64,000 nucleotides of DNA. Source: Cyclobacteriaceae bacterium. Its GTDB lineage: Bacteria; Bacteroidota; Bacteroidia; Cytophagales; Cyclobacteriaceae. The position numbers and the translations under genes were made by a program. The DNA lies in assembly GCA_019638395.1 (NCBI GenBank), contig JAHBTX010000006.1:62001-126000 (forward strand), given 5' to 3'. The notes beneath the pieces were generated by a model that had not been told where the DNA came from, did no database searches, and saw only the letters and a program-made list of their open reading frames with translations. Positions 16,865 through 25,844 of this stretch are shown one piece after another; the stretch's first letter is position 1; each line of letters starts with the position of its first letter.

Positions 16865-18049
16865 TTAATTTGAGAGTTCGGCAAGTGCCATCCAGGCCAT
16901 CAGGCCAGGCCCCAGTTTCAAGGCATCTTCGTCAATATCAAACGTGGGCGAGTGCACATAGGCAGTTAATCCTTTTGCTTCGTTGCGGGTACCCAGCCGG
17001 TAAAACGATGCGGGTACTACGTGCGAGTAATAGGCAAAATCTTCCGAGCCCAAGGTCAGATCAATATCCACCACATTTTCTTTACCCACATACGCTTCTG
17101 CTGCCTGGCGGATTCTTCGCGTAAGCTCCGGATTATTTTCTAAGTAAGGATAACCATGCGAAATATTTACCTCGCACATACCGCCCATACTTTCGGCAAT
17201 GCCTTTGGCCATCTTTTCAATTTTCTCCAACCCTTCTTTGCGCCATTGCTCATTAAGCGCCCGAAACGTACCGGCAATGTTTACTTCATTCGGAATGATG
17301 TTGGTGGCGCCTTCGCCCACAATGCGCCCGAACGTTAACACAGTAGGTTGCTTCGGGCTTGCATTACGACTGATTACTTGCTGTAGGGCAATAATTATAT
17401 GCGATGCAATCACCACAGGATCAATAGCAAGTTCCGGGGCAGCACCGTGGCCACCTTTACCAATTACTTTCAAATAAATTTCATCGCTGCTGGCCATGTA
17501 CATGCCTTCGCGAAAGCCCACTTTACCCACCGGCACTAAAGGCATTACATGTTGCCCAATGATGGATGCCGGAGTTGGATTTTGCAAAGCGCCTTCTTTA
17601 ATCATGTACGATGCTCCACCCGGATTTTTTTCTTCACCCGGTTGAAAGATCAGTTTCACGGTGCCTTCAAATTCTTGCGTGAGTTGCGATAGAATTTTTG
17701 CCGTGCCCAACAACGAAGCGGTATGCACATCGTGGCCACACGCGTGCATCACACCGCGCTTTGTGGATTTATAGGGGACATTATTTTTTTCATCAATGGG
17801 CAACGCATCCATATCGGCCCGCAAGGCAATTGTATTTTTTCCAGGCTTACCCTGAATAAGGGCTACTAAACCAGTATTAGCCATAGCCACTGGTTCCAAT
17901 CCAAATGATTTTAGCTTAGCAGCAACAAATGCTGCTGTATTAAATTCCTGATAAGATAGTTCCGGATTGGCGTGCAGATGCCTGCGCCATTCAACTACTT
18001 CGGGATGAAGCGATGCTGACAGGGATTTTATTTTATTTAATACCGACAT
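16865..18049 (-). CDS. M20-family N-acyl-amino-acid amidohydrolase / carboxypeptidase
   Basis: A 394-residue zinc peptidase-like hydrolase with the catalytic and dimerisation domains of M20D enzymes (hippurate or N-acetyl-L-amino-acid hydrolases). Metal-binding motifs are MHACGHDVHTA, 'FQPGEE' (with the catalytic Glu pair), 'IGQHV' and the C-terminal 'LGSEDFAYY'; the early ALRADMDALPI strand is also conserved. There is no signal peptide, so it should be cytoplasmic, releasing amino acids from N-acylated forms or small peptides. It starts at the ATG at 18049 and lies 52 bases upstream of the phosphate transporter gene on the same strand. The exact substrate cannot be read from sequence. Confidence 0.9.
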   Translation of the reverse strand: MSVLNKIKSLSASLHPEVVEWRRHLHANPELSYQEFNTAAFVAAKLKSFGLEPVAMANTGLVALIQGKPGKNTIALRADMDALPIDEKNNVPYKSTKRGVMHACGHDVHTASLLGTAKILSQLTQEFEGTVKLIFQPGEEKNPGGASYMIKEGALQNPTPASIIGQHVMPLVPVGKVGFREGMYMASSDEIYLKVIGKGGHGAAPELAIDPVVIASHIIIALQQVISRNASPKQPTVLTFGRIVGEGATNIIPNEVNIAGTFRALNEQWRKEGLEKIEKMAKGIAESMGGMCEVNISHGYPYLENNPELTRRIRQAAEAYVGKENVVDIDLTLGSEDFAYYSHVVPASFYRLGTRNEAKGLTAYVHSPTFDIDEDALKLGPGLMAWMALAELSN

Positions 18050-18212
18050 GTTGAGATGTTACTGATAGTTATATGTTCGCCATGTTAAACTGGGTTATGA
18101 CTTTAAAAAACCTTGTTGGAAATAATTGATGTGCTTTAAAATTTCTTCCTGATTTTTATGATTCTCCTGATTTGAGTTGCCAGTTTTAAAAGATAGCAGT
18201 ATTAAAATTATG

Positions 18213-18536
18213 CTATACCTTTGGTTTAGCATATAGCTTACCCTGCTCCAAGATTTCCTTCACAAATGGATTGTTATTTTCGGTATCGTCTAAAGAGAAG
18301 GGGTGAAGTTCAAGCAACGGGTATTTTGAAACAATCGATGCAATAGGTTCGATATCACTTGTGCCACACCCGGTAAATTTTTCATCCCAAACTGCTAAAT
18401 CAATATCGCTTTGTGTATGCGGTTTACCTTTGGCGTACGATCCAAACAAGACAACCCGATAAGGCGTATAACCGGCTGCCTTTAGATCGGCAATAAAGTT
18501 GGTAACGCGTTGGTTTAAAGCTTTTCGAGTAAGCAT
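18213..18536 (-). CDS. MNT-type minimal nucleotidyltransferase (antitoxin of HEPN/MNT pair)
   Basis: A 107-residue minimal nucleotidyltransferase. The active site is complete: GSYAKGKPHTQSDIDLAV gives the GS-x10-DxD motif, and a third acidic residue may lie in a later strand near LELHPF. In HEPN/MNT modules of the MntA/HepT type, the nucleotidyltransferase inactivates the HEPN toxin by adding AMP to it. The gene overlaps the upstream HEPN gene by 22 bases, as expected for a co-translated toxin-antitoxin pair. The 164-base spacer between this gene's stop and the peptidase gene start holds no recognisable feature. Confidence 0.88.
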   Translation of the reverse strand: MLTRKALNQRVTNFIADLKAAGYTPYRVVLFGSYAKGKPHTQSDIDLAVWDEKFTGCGTSDIEPIASIVSKYPLLELHPFSLDDTENNNPFVKEILEQGKLYAKPKV

Positions 18537-18907
18537 GTTTTTAATTTAAGAATTTTCTCTACTTGAACGGCCAGATAGCTTTCGGTAGCTACAGCATAAA
18601 TCTTCTCTTTATAATCCGGATACCGCGTGTCAATGCTCCATTGATTTACGATTGCAAGATAATCATAGTCATCTGTGGGTAAGTCCAGTTCTGTTTGATT
18701 ATGCAGATTCTGTAAATCATGAGTACGAGGTGGTTGATTATCAAAGTTATCCTTCACCCAGTGCGCTTTCAACAGTTTTTCTGTAACCAGATGAAGCATA
18801 AACAAGGCCATTACACGCTGGTTTCCTTTCTGAAGATACAGTGCTGTTTCCCAATTACGTTCGGCTTCTCTTTTCCAATACGCTATGTGTTCCTCTTTGG
18901 TTAACAT
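18515..18907 (-). CDS. HEPN-domain protein (toxin-like half of HEPN/MNT pair)
   Basis: A 130-residue all-helical HEPN protein of the PF05168 type: 'YWKREAERNWETALYLQKGNQR', 'LFMLHLVTEKLLKAHWV', the 'RTHDLQNLHNQ' segment and 'IDTRYPDYKEKIYAV'. The catalytic R-x4-6-H motif of RNase HEPN proteins is not clear here; RTHDLQNLH has a larger spacing. It may therefore act through binding rather than RNA cleavage. I chose ATG 18907: the in-frame TTG at 18916 lies inside a promoter -7 box. It overlaps the MNT gene and reads divergently from the DUF1080 gene. Confidence 0.85.
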   Translation of the reverse strand: MLTKEEHIAYWKREAERNWETALYLQKGNQRVMALFMLHLVTEKLLKAHWVKDNFDNQPPRTHDLQNLHNQTELDLPTDDYDYLAIVNQWSIDTRYPDYKEKIYAVATESYLAVQVEKILKLKTCLLEKL

Positions 18908-18913
18908 GATAAA

Positions 18914-18921
18914 CAAAAGTA
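18914..18921 (-). promoter_or_regulatory. Bacteroidota -7 box 6 nt before the HEPN start
   Basis: TACTTTTG (exact TAnnTTTG) on the minus strand ends six bases before the HEPN ATG. Expected transcription start would be at or next to the start codon. Confidence 0.5.
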
Positions 18922-19010
18922 AATAATTTAGTCAACATGCAGTCTAATTCGCGTGCTTGGGAGTTGTAATTCTATGGTAGAATCAGATATTTGTTCTTTC
19001 ATTTCACACT

Positions 19011-20921
19011 ATGAAACTAAAGAAACTGATACTTGTATTTGCAAGTCTTTTGTGCGCATTAGCAGCGCATACACAAACCAAATTAGACCTGAACGACCTT
19101 TCTGCCTTTCGGCCGCAGGCGGGCAACTGGCAAATTGTAGGTGATGTGGTGATCAATCCTGATATCGACATCCACGAAAAAGGAAAGCCAGCGCTAGAAC
19201 CAGTATTGGTAAAGCATGGCAAAAAAACCAAAGGCATGGTGGCTATAACCGAGCAAAAAGCAGTAACCTTCACATCAGGCTCAGGCATTCTGCTTAACAT
19301 GAATGATGATACGAAGAAAGACCACCTCGTTACCAATCTGGAACATGGCGATCTTGAATTGGAACTGGAAGTAATGTTGCCGCGTGGATCCAACTCCGGT
19401 ATTTACCTGCAAGGGCGGTACGAAGTTCAATTGCTCGATAGCTGGGGTGTGCAAACGCCAAAGTATTCTGACATTGGCGGCATCTATCGCAATTGGGAAA
19501 ATGAGAAAGGAAAAATTTATATGGGCAAAGCTCCGCTCAGCAATCCCGCGAAAGCGCCTGGCTTGTGGCAGAAATTTAAAATCTCATTTCGTGCGCCACG
19601 CTTCGATGCAGCCGGTAATAAAATTGAAAACGCTCGCTTCGTATATGTCGATTTGAATGGCGTTCGCATTCACGAAAATGTAGAGGTGCCGTTACCAACC
19701 GGTGGCCCGATTGAAAACAATGAAAAACCAACGGGTCCTTTAATGATTCAGGGTGATCATGGCCCAGTGGCTATCCGCAATATAAAGTACACCGCCATTA
19801 AACCGGTATCGGTAAATGTGAGTGATGTAGCGTACCAAACCTGGTATGGCAACTACAAGTTGATTTCTGATTTTATTTCATTACCCGTTGCGGCCAATGG
19901 AAAGCTTTCGGAAATCAGTTGTGAGATTTTGGAGAATGAAGATGCTTACGGTACACGCTATACCGGAACGCTAACAGTTTCAGACGATGCAGATTACAGA
20001 TTTCTATTGGCTTACACCGGTGGAGCGCGATTAACCATTAACAATCAGCAGTTGGTTAATGCACAAAGTGGCGATGGCTGGTGGCCAACTAACCAGGCAA
20101 CCATCAATCTTAAAGCTGGATCCTATCCCTTCGAAATCATCAATTATAAAAATGCTTCGTGGATGCCACCGCGATTGGGCTTTTATGTTCAGGCCGGAGC
20201 AGACCTCAAGGCTTTGCATGCATTTAATTCGTATCCGCCCAATGATCAGCCGGTTTCTCCAATTTTGATTAGTCCAACAAATACCCCGCGGTTATTAAGA
20301 GCTTTTCTTGATTTTAAAGATGATAACCGGCAGCGCTTAACGCATACCATCGGGGTAGGCGATCCCTCGGGGGTTCATTATGTATATGATTTGAAGGCTG
20401 GAAATCTTGCTTGCGTTTGGCGGGGTGAGTTTGTGGATGCAACACCTATGTGGCACGATCGGGGCGATGGTTCTTTCAAACCACTGGGGGCTACGTTGTT
20501 TCTTTTCAACAATCAACCACTGGCATTTCTAACTTCAGCCAATGAAGCATTTCCAATAATTGCACGCGAAGCAGAAGTGGCACAAGGCGAATATCGCTCT
20601 AGAGGTTATTCGGTAGATGATGCGGGGCGGCCAACTTTTAAAGCCACTTATCGCGGATTGGAAGTAGAAGATAAAGTGTATCCGAAAGACAACGCAATTG
20701 TACATGAAGTAGCCATCAAAAATCTGGAAGGCAAAACCGGGTTGTATTATAAGCTGGCCGAGGGAAAAGTGATTACAAAAAATCCGAATGGCGCTTACGC
20801 GATTGACGATAAAAGTTATTACATCCGCATAAACGGAACTCCTCAAATCCGCGAAAGCGGTGGCAAGCAGGAATTAATTCTTCCGGTTAGTGGATCGTTC
20901 AACTATTCAATCATTTGGTAA
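19011..20921 (+). CDS. Secreted DUF1080 (3-keto-disaccharide hydrolase-type) protein with PA14-like domain
   Basis: A 636-residue exported protein with a signal peptide ending near AAHTQ (residues ~1-22). Domain order: a DUF1080 / 3-keto-glycoside hydrolase-type jelly roll (~25-265; 'LELEVMLPRGSNSGIYLQGRYEVQLLDSWG' and GPLMIQGDHGPVAIRNIKY are hallmarks), a PA14-like domain (~275-400; 'YTGTLTVSDDADYRFLLAYTGGARLTINNQ' with 'INLKAGSYPFEIIN'), and a C-terminal ~220-residue beta-rich domain of unknown type ('RLLRAFLDFKDDNRQRLTHTIGVG'). It is 20 bases upstream of a cytochrome-containing sorbosone-dehydrogenase-like gene and surely forms an operon with it. The pair probably acts on 3-keto or related sugars outside the cytoplasm; this is inference from family. 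Confidence 0.86.
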   Translation: MKLKKLILVFASLLCALAAHTQTKLDLNDLSAFRPQAGNWQIVGDVVINPDIDIHEKGKPALEPVLVKHGKKTKGMVAITEQKAVTFTSGSGILLNMNDDTKKDHLVTNLEHGDLELELEVMLPRGSNSGIYLQGRYEVQLLDSWGVQTPKYSDIGGIYRNWENEKGKIYMGKAPLSNPAKAPGLWQKFKISFRAPRFDAAGNKIENARFVYVDLNGVRIHENVEVPLPTGGPIENNEKPTGPLMIQGDHGPVAIRNIKYTAIKPVSVNVSDVAYQTWYGNYKLISDFISLPVAANGKLSEISCEILENEDAYGTRYTGTLTVSDDADYRFLLAYTGGARLTINNQQLVNAQSGDGWWPTNQATINLKAGSYPFEIINYKNASWMPPRLGFYVQAGADLKALHAFNSYPPNDQPVSPILISPTNTPRLLRAFLDFKDDNRQRLTHTIGVGDPSGVHYVYDLKAGNLACVWRGEFVDATPMWHDRGDGSFKPLGATLFLFNNQPLAFLTSANEAFPIIAREAEVAQGEYRSRGYSVDDAGRPTFKATYRGLEVEDKVYPKDNAIVHEVAIKNLEGKTGLYYKLAEGKVITKNPNGAYAIDDKSYYIRINGTPQIRESGGKQELILPVSGSFNYSIIW

Positions 20922-20941
20922 TTCCTTAACGAAGAAATTTT

Positions 20942-22861
20942 ATGAAGAAAATATTCATTACAATAATAAGTGTGTGGTTGATGCAACCACTCTTTGCTCA
21001 AACTTCTAAAACTCCCAAAGAAGAAGACTATTACCGCATCATGACTTTACCCGCACCAGAAGGTATGTTATTGGAAGTAGGTGGTGTAGCTACCTTACCC
21101 GATGGCCGCATAGCGGTATGCACACGCAGGGGCGATGTGTGGTTAATTGAAAACGCAAGCATGGAAAAAGGCCAGCCGCGCTATACTCTGTTTGCTTCAG
21201 GTTTGCACGAGGCATTGGGTCTTGCCTGGCATGAAGGCGCACTTTATACCGCACAACGCGGTGAGCTAACAAAACTAAAAGACACGAATGGCGATGATCG
21301 TGCGGATATCTATGAAACGGTTTATGCCTGGCCGTTGTCGGGACATTATCATGAATATTCATTCGGGCCTAAGGTTGCGCCCGATGGAAGTTTCTTTGTT
21401 ACGGGTAACGTTGCCTTTGGTGATGAAGAATGGTGGCGTGGTGAAAGTAGAGTTCCATGGCGCGGCTGGACGATGAAAATTTCTCCTGATGGAAACATGG
21501 AACCGTGGGCAACCGGTATGCGCTCGCCTTGTGGGTTGGGTATGATTGACGGTGAATTTTTTTATGATGATAACCAGGGCGATTGGCAAGGTTCTGGCGG
21601 AATCTTTCACGTAACGAAAGGAAGCTTTACCGGACATCCGGCAGGTTTACGTTGGACCGATCGTGCAAACTCGCCTGTAAAAATTTCTACTGAGCAATTG
21701 TATGCTAAAGTTGATGCCCGTCAGATCAAGAAAGAAGGCGCTTACATCAAACCGGAGAATGTTGCTGATGAAAAAAATCCTGATCTGTTGTACAATCTAA
21801 AAAATGATTTTCCGGCTACCCGTTTGCCTGCTGTGTGGTTGCCGCACGGTGTATTGGGTATTTCAAATGCAGAAATTATCAAAGACGAAACCAACGGTAA
21901 GTTTGGCCCGTTTGCCGGACAAATTTTTGTGGGCGATCAGGGTCAGAGTAAAATTATGCGTGTGGTGATGGAGAAAGTGAAAGGTGAATTTCAAGGAGTA
22001 GCATTTGATTTCAAGTCCGGGTTTCAATCGGGCGTGTTGCGGATGAACTGGGGCCATGATGGCTCATTGTACGCAGGGCTTACCAATCGCGGTTGGGGTT
22101 CGGCTGGTACCAGCACGGCTGGCTTGCAGCGTTTGGTGTGGACGGGCAAGGTGCCAATGGAAATGAAAACGGTAAAGGCGATGCCCGATGGGTTTGAATT
22201 AGAATTTACACATCCTGTAGATAAAGCCACTGCCGAAAACTTAGATTCCTACTTCGGTAGAAGCTACATTTATAAATATCATCCGGTGTACGGAAGCCCG
22301 ACTATCAATGAAGAGAAACTATCAATCAAAGGCGTTAAAGTTTCGGATGATGGTTTGAAAGTAAGAGTAGTGGTGGATAACCTTCGTCAATATTATTTGC
22401 ACGAATTGTTGGTGCCCGGTATTCGCTCGAAAGATGGATTGCCGGTACTGCATAATGCGGCTTACTACACTTTAAATAATATTCCCGATGGTGAAAAGTT
22501 GCCAGTAAACCAATTAAGCACAAAACGTTCAGCACCTGTTAAGCCTGTTGCTAAACCAGTTACTAAAACTTCCGGCAACACAACCAGTAAATCGTTAACC
22601 TATGCTGAGATAGAACCGTTGTTGGTGAAGAATACGTGTACCGCTTGCCACAATACCAACAAGCGGCAGGTGGGCCCATCCTTTGCGGATATTGCTAAAC
22701 GCAAATACACCGATGAACGCATCGTACAATTGATTTACAATCCTGAACCGAAGAACTGGCCGGAACATGAAACACCGATGGCACCCATGCCACAAGTACC
22801 GAAAGATGAAGCCTTGAAAATTGCAAAATGGATTAATTCGTTACGCGTGCCTACACCTTAA
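20942..22861 (+). CDS. Secreted sorbosone-dehydrogenase-like beta-propeller with C-terminal cytochrome c domain
   Basis: A 639-residue protein with a signal peptide ending AQTSK (~20). Residues ~35-430 form a six-bladed propeller of the glucose/sorbosone-dehydrogenase or membrane-bound dehydrogenase family ('GVATLPDGRIAVCTRRGDVWLI', 'GLAWHEGALYTAQRGELTKL', 'DTNGDDRADIYETV', 'QIFVGDQGQSKIMRV'). After a Pro/Lys-rich linker (VKPVAKPVTKT), a monohaem cytochrome c domain carries CTACH and a likely axial Met in 'ETPMAPMPQVP', followed by 'ALKIAKWINSLR'. It likely oxidises a sugar or sugar alcohol and passes electrons to periplasmic carriers. It follows the DUF1080 gene by 20 bases. The gene ends where the convergent kinase gene ends (22858). 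Confidence 0.86.
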   Translation: MKKIFITIISVWLMQPLFAQTSKTPKEEDYYRIMTLPAPEGMLLEVGGVATLPDGRIAVCTRRGDVWLIENASMEKGQPRYTLFASGLHEALGLAWHEGALYTAQRGELTKLKDTNGDDRADIYETVYAWPLSGHYHEYSFGPKVAPDGSFFVTGNVAFGDEEWWRGESRVPWRGWTMKISPDGNMEPWATGMRSPCGLGMIDGEFFYDDNQGDWQGSGGIFHVTKGSFTGHPAGLRWTDRANSPVKISTEQLYAKVDARQIKKEGAYIKPENVADEKNPDLLYNLKNDFPATRLPAVWLPHGVLGISNAEIIKDETNGKFGPFAGQIFVGDQGQSKIMRVVMEKVKGEFQGVAFDFKSGFQSGVLRMNWGHDGSLYAGLTNRGWGSAGTSTAGLQRLVWTGKVPMEMKTVKAMPDGFELEFTHPVDKATAENLDSYFGRSYIYKYHPVYGSPTINEEKLSIKGVKVSDDGLKVRVVVDNLRQYYLHELLVPGIRSKDGLPVLHNAAYYTLNNIPDGEKLPVNQLSTKRSAPVKPVAKPVTKTSGNTTSKSLTYAEIEPLLVKNTCTACHNTNKRQVGPSFADIAKRKYTDERIVQLIYNPEPKNWPEHETPMAPMPQVPKDEALKIAKWINSLRVPTP

Positions 22862-24144
22862 AACCAAGCAAGCGGCAGTTTGTATTTTTTGCAAAGCATT
22901 TCATGCAAAGCCTTAGCAGTTTGTTTGCCGGCAGAATCTGTTAGCAAACAAACGGTGCCGCCCTGGCCGCCACCTGTAATCTTGGCACCATAAATCCCGG
23001 CAGTATTTTTTGCAAGGGTCACAATTTCATCGGTAGGGTCGGAGCCCAAACCACATTTTGAATAACTATCGTGCGCGGCATACATCAGGTTGCCTAATGC
23101 AGTTAACGTTTTCGTTTGCTCAGCCGGTTGTTGTTGCGAAAATGTACTTAACAGCGATCTGAATTGACTTACCCGATCATTTTCATATACCGGATGTTCC
23201 GTACAAACCCGAACGTTATAAACTGTATCGGGATTAATTTTTGTTACCGGATCGATGGAAATGTATCTTTCCAAAAATGCTTTACCGGAAAGTTGTTCAG
23301 GTAAAATGTTTTTGAATTGCGATTCAAACTCGTTAACAGAAATATTACACAAGTAGCCTCGAAAGGGTAAATGATTGCGAGCACCTGTTTGCAAAGCGTG
23401 TTCAAAATCTTTTTGTGTGGCTCCCAACTGCGAGGCAATAATGGAGTAACCCATAAATGCCGCACTGCGCACGTTTCCATATTGGTGGCCGCTTACGGAA
23501 TGTTTTACTCCGCTGTCAATTCCTATAAAATGTAACCCTTGCGGGATTGGCAATAATGGTTCAATCAAATCGGGTTGACAAACAATCGGTAATAAATGAG
23601 TCGGTTCGCCTAAATGGCACGCAAGCTGATCCATTAATCCACACGGGGCACCCACTACAAGGTTTTCTACTTTTTGCGCAAGTGTTGGTAATTCGGTGGG
23701 TGATAACGTAAGGTTAAATGCCTGAACGAGTGCACGCATAGTGGCCACCTCCACCGATGCTGATGATGAAACGCCTTTGCCAAGCGGAACTTCAGAATGT
23801 ATTTCAATAGTAGCACCGGTAAATCGAATTCCTTTTTCTTTTTGCAAAACCAATGCACAACCTACTATATAACCTGCCCAGGTTTGTTTACGCTGGGCAA
23901 GGTATGAGTTAGCGAAGGTATAGTCGACCTGATTGTTCTGTAGTAGGTCGCGGTAATCAAGTTTAAGTTCCCACGGTGGGCTGGTGCCGATAAAACTTTT
24001 TAAATCACAACGATAATCGGTACCAAGCTGTAGCTTAACAGTTGTGCGCTGTTCAATGGGCATTTGCAAAACCAGCGAGCCAGAGTAATCGGCAATGCCA
24101 CCCATTACATCTAAGCGGCCGGGAGCAGAAGTTTCAATTAGCAT
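22858..24144 (-). CDS. GHMP sugar kinase, galactokinase / arabinokinase-like
   Basis: A 428-residue GHMP kinase. The ATP-binding motif is PLGKGVSSSAS (120-130) and the C-terminal motif is KITGGGQGGTVCLL. The N-terminal signature reads GRLDVMGGIADYSG (9-22), whereas true galactokinases have GRVNLIGEHTDYN; the Glu and His that contact galactose are replaced by Gly and Ile, while the Asp is kept. The same altered signature occurs in plant L-arabinokinase-type proteins. Position immediately after galT argues for galactose-1-phosphate formation, but another sugar is plausible. The start is 11 bases after the galT stop, so they are co-transcribed. I leave the symbol blank because specificity is uncertain. 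Confidence 0.85.
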   Translation of the reverse strand: MLIETSAPGRLDVMGGIADYSGSLVLQMPIEQRTTVKLQLGTDYRCDLKSFIGTSPPWELKLDYRDLLQNNQVDYTFANSYLAQRKQTWAGYIVGCALVLQKEKGIRFTGATIEIHSEVPLGKGVSSSASVEVATMRALVQAFNLTLSPTELPTLAQKVENLVVGAPCGLMDQLACHLGEPTHLLPIVCQPDLIEPLLPIPQGLHFIGIDSGVKHSVSGHQYGNVRSAAFMGYSIIASQLGATQKDFEHALQTGARNHLPFRGYLCNISVNEFESQFKNILPEQLSGKAFLERYISIDPVTKINPDTVYNVRVCTEHPVYENDRVSQFRSLLSTFSQQQPAEQTKTLTALGNLMYAAHDSYSKCGLGSDPTDEIVTLAKNTAGIYGAKITGGGQGGTVCLLTDSAGKQTAKALHEMLCKKYKLPLAWF

Positions 24145-24154
24145 GCTTTGATAG

Positions 24155-25192
24155 TTAACGCTCCCATGGATAATCTTTCACATTTAGTTTCTGAAGTTCG
24201 GCTGCTTTTTCTTCAGGCATGGTATCGGCCATAAAACTTCCAGCGCCAATTTCTGGACCGGCTAAATATTTTATTAATCCCGGTTGGCGATAGGGTGGTT
24301 GCAACCAGCAATGCATTCTGAACTCCGGATACGAGCCACCATCAACCGGGGCTTGCATCATCGACATCACGTAAGGAAAATCCATTTCAAAATTCATGTC
24401 GAGTTTGCGTACGGTTTCATGAAACACGGCAGTAAAACCGGCAAGTTCAGCGTTGCTTAATGAAATTAATGTTTGATGATTTCCTTTCGGAAAAATCATC
24501 ACCTCGTATGCATAGCGCGCAAAGTAAGGGATAAACGCAATCGCAAAATCATTTTCGGCAATAATGCGGGTTTGATCGTTTTGCTCGTGCGCAATTATAT
24601 CTTCAAAAATATTCTTATGATTCGTACGCCTGTATGTTTCAGCAACGCGTATCTGCTGACTGACGAGTTTTAACTCAAAGTCAACCGCGTAAATCTGGCA
24701 ATGCGGATGCGGATTACTGACACCCACAACTTCTCCTTTGTTTTCAAAGATTAAAACAGAATGAATGACCGGATTTTTTTCGAAGGCAATCATTTCTTGT
24801 TGAAAGGCTTCAAAAACTTTTACTACTTCCGCCAACTTCATCTGCGAAAGCGTGATGTTATGGCGCGGATCGTAACATACAACTTTTGCTGAACCGGTAG
24901 CACGTTCCTTTTTGTATAATGAATCAATGGAGGTAACTTCCGGGGCGTTCATACCAACCACCGGATGATCGTTTTCAAAAATAAAAACATCTTTATAAGC
25001 CGGATTAATGCTGCCATGAATGCGCTTATTGCCTGGGCATAAATAACAGGTATGATCGTAATCGGGTGCGGTTGATTTGAGATTAGCCTTTCCGGCACCT
25101 TGCCAGGGCCGGTTGTTACGATGTGCCGAATATACTACCCATTCTTCCCGCAAGGGATGCCACCGTTTTTCCCACTTACCTTCGTTGTTCAT
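24155..25192 (-). CDS. galT: Galactose-1-phosphate uridylyltransferase
   Basis: A Leloir-pathway enzyme exchanging UMP between UDP-glucose and galactose-1-phosphate (345 residues). Zinc ligands are Cys49 and Cys52 (CYLCPGN), His111 and His162; the nucleophile is His164 in HPHCQ (the family usually has HPHGQ). Other signatures: RWHPLREEWVVYSAHRNNRP at the N-terminus, 'ENDHPVVG' and the C-terminal 'HCWLQPPYRQP' and 'KYLAGPEIGAGSF' blocks. It is cytoplasmic. It lies between the SPOR lipoprotein and the GHMP kinase on the minus strand. Epimerase and mutarotase genes are not present locally. Confidence 0.94.
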   Translation of the reverse strand: MNNEGKWEKRWHPLREEWVVYSAHRNNRPWQGAGKANLKSTAPDYDHTCYLCPGNKRIHGSINPAYKDVFIFENDHPVVGMNAPEVTSIDSLYKKERATGSAKVVCYDPRHNITLSQMKLAEVVKVFEAFQQEMIAFEKNPVIHSVLIFENKGEVVGVSNPHPHCQIYAVDFELKLVSQQIRVAETYRRTNHKNIFEDIIAHEQNDQTRIIAENDFAIAFIPYFARYAYEVMIFPKGNHQTLISLSNAELAGFTAVFHETVRKLDMNFEMDFPYVMSMMQAPVDGGSYPEFRMHCWLQPPYRQPGLIKYLAGPEIGAGSFMADTMPEEKAAELQKLNVKDYPWER

Positions 25193-25255
25193 AATTTAAA
25201 ATATAAAACAACTAAGATACGTGTGTGCTTTCGGATTTCTAATAGAGCGATAGTG

Positions 25256-25756
25256 TTATCGTACCGGAATTTTTTCAGGCACCAGAATAGCTGCCGAAAA
25301 GTTTTTTCTAAGCTTAACCAGGTCGGTGTGGGCTTCCAGTTTGGTAAAATATTTGCCAACGGTTACGCGGAATTTAGGTTGTTGATATTGCAGATTAGCG
25401 GTGTATTGCGATAGCTCTCCGGTCATTTTCTTTTTAGCTTCCATGGCTTCTTCCCGGTTTTGCCCGGAATAGATTTGAATGGTATAGCCATCTACAAATT
25501 TACGTACCTGGTTATAGCGATTGATGGAATCCAGCACCGCATCTACTTTTTGGTTTACATGATAGGTTGGGGCGACTACAGTGGCTGCCGGGCTTTGCGT
25601 AGTGGTATCTTTATAAGGTGTTTCCGATACTTCAACTTTTGGACGGTGTGCTGAAAGATTTTCGTAGTAAGGTTTGTCGGTTGGCTTTTGCGATGCACAA
25701 CCAGCCGCCAGAATGAATATGGTAACAAAATGTATAAATCGACCAGATGCCTTCAT
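25256..25756 (-). CDS. SPOR-domain lipoprotein
   Basis: From the ATG at 25756 this is a 166-residue protein. Residues 1-20 form a lipoprotein signal with lipobox LAAGC. A disordered, Pro/Thr-rich segment follows, then a helix ('YHVNQKVDAVLDSINRYNQV') and a C-terminal SPOR domain (~95-166: 'GYTIQIYSGQNREEAMEAKK' ... 'PKFRVTVGKYFTKLEAHTDL'). SPOR domains bind denuded glycan strands of peptidoglycan, so a role in cell-wall or septum-associated processes at the outer membrane is likely. The longer frame to 25798 is excluded because it would place non-signal residues before the lipobox. It lies between secA and galT. Confidence 0.88.
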   Translation of the reverse strand: MKASGRFIHFVTIFILAAGCASQKPTDKPYYENLSAHRPKVEVSETPYKDTTTQSPAATVVAPTYHVNQKVDAVLDSINRYNQVRKFVDGYTIQIYSGQNREEAMEAKKKMTGELSQYTANLQYQQPKFRVTVGKYFTKLEAHTDLVKLRKNFSAAILVPEKIPVR

Positions 25757-25844
25757 GGTGCTAAAATAAAATACTGAATACAGCCACGGTATAAACATAC
25801 CTCAAAAGCAAGATTAATGTACTGTAAAATCGACAAACACCGCA

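Noticed and set aside
18908-18916. TTG start of the HEPN gene
   Set aside because: The TTG overlaps the TAnnTTTG box; the ATG at 18907 is the better start.
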